Notes under the pieces: generated by a model
What the model was told of the DNA's origin: nothing
The model's input: the letters and a program-made list of their open reading frames with translations, nothing else
Databases searched by the model: none
In this document: one piece after another, positions 58,085-64,000 of the stretch
Layout of the letters: each line of letters begins with the position of its first letter
How positions within the stretch are numbered: the first letter of the stretch is position 1
Translations under genes and position numbers: made by a program
Assembly (NCBI RefSeq): GCF_037392515.1
Contig: NC_090288.1
Span: 6,441,501-6,505,500, forward strand
Source of the DNA: Haliotis asinina
Taxonomy: Eukaryota > Mollusca > Gastropoda > Lepetellida > Haliotidae
Direction of reading: 5' to 3'
Length of the DNA: 64,000 nucleotides

Positions 58085-59235
58085 ATGCTAAAACCATGGA
58101 GGAAGTTATTTACTACACGGTATCGCACAGAAGTAAAACGCTGTAAGTAAAGCCATGGATGAAGCTATTTACTACACGGTATTGTACAGAAGTAAAATGC
58201 TGTAAGTAAAACCGTGGATGAAGCTATTTACTACTCGGTATTGTACAGAAGTAAAATGCCGTAAGTAAAACCGTGGATGAAGCTATATATATTAACTAAA
58301 CGGTATTGTACAGAAGTAAAATGCTGTAAGTAAAACCATGGATGAAGCTATTTACTAAACGGTATTGTACAGATGCAAAATGCTGTAAGTAAAACCGTGG
58401 ATGAAGCTAATTACTACTCGGTATTGTACAGAAGTAAAATGCTGTAAGTAAAACCGTGGATGTAAAATGCTGTTAGTAAAACCGAGGATGAAGCTATTTA
58501 CTACATGGGATTGTACAGAAGTAAAATGCTGTAAGTAAAACCGTGGATGAAGCTATTTACTACACGGCACTGTACAGAAGTAAAATGCTGCAAGTAAAAC
58601 CATGGATGAAGCTATTTACTACACGGCACTGTACAGAAGTAAAATGCTGTAAGTAAAGCCATGGATGAAGCTATTTACTACACGGCACTGTACAGAAGTA
58701 AAATGCTGTAAGTAAAGCCATGGATGAAGCTATTTAGTACACGGAATTGTACAGAAGTAAAATGCTGTAAGTAAAACCATGGATGAAGCTATTTAGTACA
58801 CGGAATTGTACAGAAGTAAAATGCTGTAAGTAAAACCATGGATGAAGCTATTTACTACACGGCACTGTACAGATGTAAAATGCTGTAAGTAAAACCGTGG
58901 ATGAAGCTATTTACTACATGGAATTGTACAGAAGTAAAATGCTGTAAGTAAAACCGTGGATGAAGCTATTTAGTACACGGAATTGTACAGAAGTAAAATG
59001 CTGTAAGTAAAACCGTGGATGAAGCTATTTAGTACACGGAATTGTACAGAAGTAAAATGCTGTAAGTAAAACCGTGGATGAAGCTATTTTCTACATGGGA
59101 TTGTACAGAAGTAAAATGCTGTAAGTAAAACCGTGGATGAAGCTATTTACTACACGGTATTGTACAGAAGTAAAATGCTGTAAGTAAAACCATGGATGAA
59201 GCTATTTACTACATGGAATTGTACAGAAGTAAATT
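58085..59235. repeat. 59-bp satellite-like tandem array
   Basis: The monomer GAAGTAAAATGCTGTAAGTA plus AAACCGTGGATGAAGCTATT plus TACTACACGGTATTGTACA repeats about 19-20 times. One unit is shortened (about 58460) and one has a small insertion (about 58285). Variant positions (CCGTGG or CCATGG, GGTATT or GGCACT) cluster in neighbouring units, showing local homogenisation. Confidence 0.95.
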
Positions 59236-59290
59236 GCTAATGTTGATCGTTCTTTCTTGTTTGTAATTTTTGAAAAATGGTTTGTTTGTG

Positions 59291-59460
59291 TACTGTTGTT
59301 TTACGCCGCATTCAGCAATATTCAAACTATATGGCAGCGGTTCTAAGTAATCAAGACTGGATCAGACAATCCAGTGATCAAAAGCATGAACATGGATCTA
59401 CGTAATTTGGACACAGTGACATGTGCCAGCGAAATCAGCGAGTCTGGTCACCCGATCTGA
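59291..59460 (-). repeat. SINE family B copy, antisense
   Basis: TTTTACGCCGCATTCAGCAA, GGATCAGACAATCCAGTGAT and TCAGCGAGTCTGGTCACCCG in order. The 5' end is missing. Confidence 0.85.
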
Positions 59461-59808
59461 GGACAAACGTTTGTTCATGATGACCAGTCCAAAACCTTAC
59501 GGCTAAGTCTGCAAATAGAAAAAAGCTGTATTTTCTGCGCAATAGGTTAATCAAGAAAAGATAAACACAGCAACATACTGATAACCATACCAAGACATGT
59601 GAAGAACAGTTTATAATTGAAGTAATCCATACGGACTTTATCTTCACCAGCTGATATCAGTCGTAGAAAACGGGAATCAGCTTGGCGTATAAGTTACAGT
59701 GACACGAAGTCTTCATTCCTTTGTTTGACCAATAGGACTGGTGACTTTCACAGGGCAGTGTGTGCTGGTCAAAGCATCGGGCAGACATTGCTTGGAACGA
59801 TTGCTGAC

Positions 59809-59815
59809 TTATAAG
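59809..59815 (+). promoter_or_regulatory. TATA-like box of the second SOD gene
   Basis: TTATAAG in GACTTATAAGAGGTC lies about 47 bp before the start codon, implying a 5' leader of only about 20 bases. Inference from motif and spacing. Confidence 0.4.
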
Positions 59816-59861
59816 AGGTCTTTTTCGAGTTTTTGTCGTGGGAGATAGTTTCTTCTTGAAG

Positions 59862-59967
59862 ATGTGGAAGGTCAGTGGGGTCGTCGTCGTCGTGGTGCTC
59901 CTTGGGATCATGATGGAGTCCGATGCCAAGAAGCCCAGGAGGAGGAAGCCACAGAAGCCAGCAACAG
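59862..59967 (+). CDS. Second SOD gene exon 1, signal peptide
   Basis: It reads [20 protein letters not shown] then [15 protein letters not shown]. The donor is ACAG|GTGTGT, phase 1. The frame stops two codons into the intron, so the exon is only 35 codons. It matches the leader at 36802. Confidence 0.85.
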
Positions 59968-62900
59968 GTGTGTAGAAATTAATCTGAACAAAGGTATTAA
60001 AATTTTCATAATTCGAATGCCGCACTCAGCAATATTCCAGCTATATGGCGGAGGTCTGTACATAATCAAGTCTGGACAGACAATCCGGTGATCAATAGCA
60101 TGAGCATCGACCTGGAATACAATGACATGTATCAACCAAGTTGGTGAGCCTAACCAACCGATCCCGATAGTTGCCTCTGTGGGGAATCGAACCCGGGTCT
60201 TTGACGTCAGAATGATCGAAGCGCGCCTGGGACCCATTGCGACTTGATAGATAATGATGCAGTTTATTTAGTTCATCGAATATGTGCAATTATATTAAAT
60301 ACTGAAAATACACATTTACAGCTGTACCAGACCTTCGGTCACTGACGAGGAACATCTCCAGTCTATGGGCGGAACTGGACAAGAAATTGGAATCACGTGT
60401 CGTGGTCCACGTGCACGGAGATGGGGATGACTCTGCAGAAAAGCAGATGGGTGAGGATGGGACGCACGTGCATATTCACTTGAACGTGAACGACCATCAT
60501 GGCGGGCGTAGAGGTCATGACGACCATTTCGACCATTACGAGGACGACTGCGATGAAGAGCATCACCATGACAGCCACGAAGATCATGCAGGTCATGCTC
60601 ATAATGACAGCCACGAAGATCATGATCATCATGGGCATCGCAGGGGATGTCGAGGGAGAAAACATGACGGTAAGTAAGTTGTATCATGAACATTGTCCCT
60701 AAGTTTGAATCGTGCATTTGTAGTCATATTTCATCGTAATTACTGACAAACAAGGACAGGTTGAGCACAGACCTGACAAATGACCCGTATTAACATCTAT
60801 GAGTGCCGCCCACTGGCGCATGCCATTGTGAGCGAAGGGGACCCAGGTTGTCCGTCATCAAATGTAGTGCGACCGGTGAAGCGCTTGGCCTCTGTCAGCA
60901 AACTCCTACACGCGGAATCAGTTTCATCGTCATGCACTGCATATGTACTAGCCTACATCTGCTCTACCTTTCACAAACCCAATTGGTTTGCTCATTCATT
61001 TCTTTGCACCGCCTACTTCTCTTAAACGCATTCTCTGCGCCGGTACAACGTATCCTTGTTTGCCAGTAAATGTGTATTTCCACAGTACTCATCATGCTCA
61101 GATCGATAGGTTAAGTCAGTAATACTTAAAACGTTCGTAAAATCCACAACTAACTCTCTTAATACATCAGCGATTGAGACAAGTATCTCTGCTGTAATTC
61201 AAATAATTTGCTATCCTGGGATGTATTTGCCAGAGGGCATGTACACATCCTGGCTCTCTGTCGACACTTTGTCGGACGACAATGTTACTAAAATGCTGGA
61301 AGTGGCGTGTGATTCTGAACGGCAGTAGTTCACAAAGTTGCGTCGAAAACTTAAGTGGCAAAATCAGTTGTTTGCCAAAATATGAATCAACGACTTACAG
61401 CTTGCGCGTGTAAGGAGACGAATGCAGCTCTCAAGGTAGCCGTGCTGAGACCTGCCTTACAGTCTGGGAAGAACCACTCTGCTGCTTGTATTCTGGAGAA
61501 CTTCCTGGCGGTCGCTACCTTTGAATTGTATTTTCAAACATTGTACTATTAGGAAATATGTTGCACTGTCTTTTGCAAAATCCCTGCGACATTACGACAG
61601 GAGACACCAGAAATGGGCTTCACTCATTGTACCTATGTTGGGAGTTGAACATGGATCTTCTATGTGGCGTGCGATCCCTTGAACCACTAGGCCACTCACC
61701 CCACCCCTAAGCCCACCCTCACTCCCACCCCCAATCCCACCCTCACTCCCATGACTCATCACAATTAAACGCAGATGAAGCGTTTGCGTGGCACACTTGC
61801 GCATCCAGTCCTTTTCACAGTACACGACTACGTTATCCAGTTCTCACTTTCATAGCGTAGCTTTCTTTGCGGTTACAGGAAAGGGCGAGGTTGGCCAATG
61901 AAACAGCTACGCACAGTTGTTAGTCAGTCTTCATATTATTTACCTTTGGCTAGTTCTGTACAAGTAACTGACTCCAGATCTGGTGAATTTCAGAATACAT
62001 ATATGCTCGCTGTAACGTGGACATGCGCAATGAACCCGTCAAGTCCGGCCCACGGAACAACATCACCGGCACTATCTACTTAAGACAAAAGGTGAGTGAA
62101 TATACCTTTACGCCGCACTCAGCAATATTCCAACAATATGGCGGCGATCTGTAGATGATCAAGTCTGGACTTCGTTGATTAATAGCATGGGCATCGATCT
62201 TCATAATTGAGATATAATGACATGTGTAAATCAAAACAGCAATTGTGACCACCCAATCTCGCTGCATCTTTCGACAAGCGTGGGTTAATGAAGATCAATT
62301 CTAACGCGGATCTTCACGTGTTAGGAGAAGAGGTAAGGAACCCTGTTGATACAGTCTATATTCGATTGTCGATACATCACCGTCAGAGACCTTTGTTGCA
62401 GGTAGTTGCTGGTGGCCGAACAAGTAAAGTGAGCTGCCGCGGGGGCTGGTAATAATTTTCAGTATGAGCCAGAACAGCTGAACAGTCTTACAGCTATTCG
62501 CGAACTACTTGTAGAAAACATAGCATATCTTCAATTGACAGGTTTTGTTCCGGTGCATTAGTCTGTCAACTTCATTTTCTGAGGGTGCACCCTGTCAACA
62601 GGGGTCTATAAAATTCCCATTTTTTTCTATAAATGTGCATTCTGACAAAATATGTGAAAGCTACGTTCTAAATTCAGCATTAAACGTCATCGGAAGGTGA
62701 CTTCAGTTGAACGAGACATTGTATTTCAGTTTTATTTTTGCTCTGAGGTGTTTATTTAATTATTTAAATTTATTTCTTGCTCAATGCCGCACTCTGCAAT
62801 ATTCTACTTCATCAAGACAATCTAATGGCTGATGTCATGAACATCGTTTTACGGTATGGTCTGGTTCACAACGTTTGTCACATTGCATTTTCAGTCGGAG

Positions 62901-64000
62901 AACCTGGGTATAACAATGCCGATGACACTTTCTAATCTGTCTATCTATCTTTGGCGAATTGTTGTCATAATATCAACCACTGTTTTCTTTTTGTATACAG
63001 TTTCATGGGCCACTGGAGATACTGCTTCATCTGCGTGGATTCTACCTGCCAAGCGACCACAGTGACCATGCCGTTCACATGCATGCATTCCACGTGCACG
63101 AATTTGGCGACTTCAGCAACGGCTGTACATCATCCAGCGGCCACTTTAATCCCTTAGGTGCTTCTCATGGGGGTCACGATTCGAAAACAAGGTATGTGAC
63201 CGGTCCCCAGCGTCTAAACATGACAGTAATAATAGGATTGAAATAAAACAGTTTAAGGGAATCTGAAGAAGATCGGGGTTCGATTCCCGCCACCATGACA
63301 TTGCCGGAAATTTGCTGAAAGCGGCGTAAAACTGTCTCGTTGTGTAGTGAGTTTAGGTTTACACACTGCTGTTTGCATTATTCAAGCAATATCACGGCGG
63401 GGAACATCGGATATGTGCTTCAAACATTGTTGAGGAATCACGTGAGGAATCGAACCCGGGTCTTCTGTGTGATAAGCGCACGCTGTAATCACCCAACACT
63501 CCCTCAGGCTTTCCGCGTTGGTAAGGTACAAAAACCCATTACGACACTTGCAATATTGCTCAGGGCCGACAACTTAAACTCATCTAGAGGGATCAGGTGG
63601 TGAGGCTCGCTGATGTCTTTGATTCGTTGGCTTGGATGACAAGTTATCGTATCTCAGTTGAGCAGACCGATGCTCATGCTGTTGATCACTGTATTGTCTA
63701 GTCCAGACTCGATTATTTAAAACCAAACTCAGTTAGTCAGTCGAAGATTCTGGTTCCTTTGTCAACAATATTATCCGTGGACATCCGGGTAAGAACTGAT
63801 CTTCAGTTCCTCATACTCGTCGTGAGAGTCGATCGAGTGGTCAGACTCGCTGATTTGCTTGAAACATGTCATTGTATCCCAATTACGTAGATCGATGCGC
63901 TCATACTGTTGATCAGTGGATTGTCTGATCCGGACCCAGCGTTAACTCCCTTACTCGTACTTTTAACTGATGGTTCTGCAGACATGCCGGTGACTGGGGA
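59862..64000 (+). CDS. Second extracellular Cu/Zn SOD-domain protein with Asp/His-rich stretch (partial)
   Basis: Join 59862-59967, 60322-60669, 61994-62091, 63001-63191 and 63982 to beyond 64000. Phases (1, 1, 0, 2) equal those of the first SOD gene. It has a signal peptide, a basic stretch ([12 protein letters not shown]), a short amphipathic helix, and an Asp/His-rich region of about 70 residues with two cysteines, then the SOD domain. Visible metal ligands are FHVH, GHFNP, SHGGH and RHAGD; the last Cu ligand lies beyond the window. It has no SSESEE repeat exon, so it shows what the family looks like without the expansion. A secreted metal-binding SOD-like protein is likely, comparable with bivalve pernin or cavortin. 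Confidence 0.88.
60015..60235 (-). repeat. SINE family B copy joined to a tRNA-like head, antisense
   Basis: The tail GCCGCACTCAGCAATATTCC and body CATGAGCATCGACC lead into GTTGCCTCTGTGGGGAATCG then AACCCGGGTCTTTGACGTC. On the minus strand that is a good B box, GGGTTCGATTCCCC. Most other B copies have a degraded box there. Confidence 0.85.
60322..60669 (+). CDS. Second SOD gene exon 2, helix and Asp/His-rich metal-binding region
   Basis: The acceptor is TTTACAG and the donor GACG|GTAAGT, phase 1 both sides. [20 protein letters not shown] then [12 protein letters not shown] looks like a short coiled coil with an N-glycosylation site (NIS), followed by [34 protein letters not shown] then [12 protein letters not shown] follows. 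The alternating His and Asp suit Zn, Cu or Ca binding. It occupies the same gene position and phase as exon B in the first gene. Confidence 0.88.
61580..61707 (-). repeat. SINE family A copy, antisense
   Basis: GACATTACGACAGGAGACAC, AGAAATGGGCTTCACTC, a degraded B box in GGAGTTGAACATGG, and GAACCACTAGGCCACTCACC in order. Confidence 0.8.
61994..62091 (+). CDS. Second SOD gene exon 3, SOD domain start
   Basis: The acceptor is AATTTCAG, phase 1, and the donor AAAAG|GTGAGT, phase 0. It encodes [20 protein letters not shown] then [13 protein letters not shown]. It aligns with 52180-52271 (YARC, NITG, RQ) and the NITG glycosylation site is conserved. The donor lies at the very edge of a SINE. Confidence 0.85.
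62092..62325 (-). repeat. SINE family B copy abutting a splice donor, antisense
   Basis: GTGAGTGAATATACCTTTAC then GCCGCACTCAGCAATATTCC aligns base for base in length with the family start GTGAGTGAGTTTAGTTTTAC. The rest runs to CGGATCTTCACG. Its first bases are the intron's GT donor. Confidence 0.85.
62780..62850 (-). repeat. SINE family B fragment, antisense
   Basis: CAATGCCGCACTCTGCAATA then AAGACAATCTAATGGCTGAT and CATGAACATCG are present. The copy is short and eroded. Confidence 0.6.
63001..63191 (+). CDS. Second SOD gene exon 4, copper site
   Basis: The acceptor is TTTGTATACAG, phase 0, and the donor ACAAG|GTATGT, phase 2. It encodes [20 protein letters not shown], then [18 protein letters not shown] and [17 protein letters not shown]. 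The usual HGFHVH reads HAFHVH, a Gly to Ala change beside the first Cu ligands. Extra histidines ([12 protein letters not shown]) surround the site. Confidence 0.9.
63262..63340 (+). repeat. SINE family A 3' part, sense
   Basis: B box GGGGTTCGATTCCCGCC then TTTGCTGAAAGCGGCGTAAA. It lacks the A-box half. Confidence 0.6.
63345..63510 (-). repeat. SINE family A copy, antisense
   Basis: GTGAGTTTAGGTTTACACAC, ATCACGGCGGGGAACATCGG and GGAATCGAACCCGGGTCTTC are clear. The A-box end is eroded. Confidence 0.8.
63597..63722 (+). repeat. SINE family B body, sense
   Basis: GGTGAGGCTCGCTGATGTC, CCGATGCTCATGCTGTTGAT and GTCCAGACTCGATTATTT, sense orientation, cut before the shared tail. Confidence 0.75.
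63778..63945 (+). repeat. SINE family B body, sense, second copy
   Basis: GACATCCGGGTAAGAACTG, GTGGTCAGACTCGCTGATTT, CATGTCATTGTATCCC and GTGGATTGTCTGATCCGGAC. It lies tandem with the previous copy, and both stop before the AATATTGC tail. Confidence 0.75.
63982..64000 (+). CDS. Second SOD gene exon 5, cut by window end
   Basis: The acceptor is TTCTGCAG, phase 2. The first codons complete RHAGDWG, which is the zinc-site exon equivalent to 55514. Only 19 bases are inside the window. Confidence 0.85.

Noticed and set aside
8041-59235. Direct-repeat arrays considered as CRISPR
   Set aside because: All are head-to-tail tandem or simple repeats without unique spacers, in a eukaryotic genome.
60316-60717. 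Minus-strand 133-codon frame opposite the Asp/His exon
   Set aside because: Complement of a coding exon rich in CAT/GAC codons. The sense strand has the leader, phase and SOD continuation.

Overview
The window is eukaryotic nuclear DNA, most likely from a gastropod mollusc. An abalone (Haliotis) or close relative is my best guess. It is AT-rich, gene-poor, has phase-consistent GT-AG introns and is full of short interspersed repeats, including a SINE group that I recall as abundant in abalone and other molluscs. The species call is inference, because no species-diagnostic gene is present. I saw no bacterial, organellar or viral genes and no LTR or capsid-bearing element.

Three protein genes can be supported, all on the + strand. 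(1) 15475-30608: five coding exons encode a secreted protein of about 337 residues. It has two tandem six-cysteine domains, an acidic Ser/Thr-rich linker and a hydrophobic C-terminus typical of GPI anchoring. (2) 36802-56826: a signal-peptide exon with a doubled furin-type site is followed by two very large, internally repetitive exons. Exon A (44562-48010) and exon B (50239-51627) are built from 16-residue units that alternate SSESEE with His/Arg/Gly-rich blocks. Four further exons encode a Cu/Zn superoxide dismutase (SOD) domain with all metal ligands present. Exon A has its own stop codon and a nearby ATTAAA, so the locus probably makes both a SOD-less form and a SOD-bearing form. (3) 59862 to beyond 64000: a paralogue with the same exon phases, a signal peptide, a short helical segment, an Asp/His-rich metal-binding stretch and the start of a second SOD domain. 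The window ends inside its fifth exon.

Genes 2 and 3 look like a tandem duplication of an extracellular metal-binding SOD family. The nearest described relatives I know are the histidine-rich SOD-derived haemolymph proteins of bivalves (pernin, and cavortin/dominin). The giant phosphorylatable, histidine- and arginine-rich repeat exons are the unusual part and the best candidate for an undescribed system, perhaps a shell-matrix, mucus, adhesive or metal-carrier protein. A 59-bp satellite (58085-59235) lies between the two paralogues.

Layout: 1-15.4 kb has no supported gene, only SINEs, MITEs and simple repeats. 15.5-31.7 kb is gene 1, whose long introns hold a foldback element, a Tc1 remnant, pentamer repeats and two LINE 3' ends. 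31.7-36.6 kb is intergenic repeats. 36.6-56.8 kb is gene 2. 56.8-59.8 kb is the satellite spacer. 59.8-64 kb is gene 3. At least four SINE groups can be separated: tRNA-headed family A, long-body family B sharing the 3' tail of A, family C with a tRNA-Leu-like head and a GATA tail, and family D with another tRNA-like head. There is also one 5S-rRNA-like sequence.
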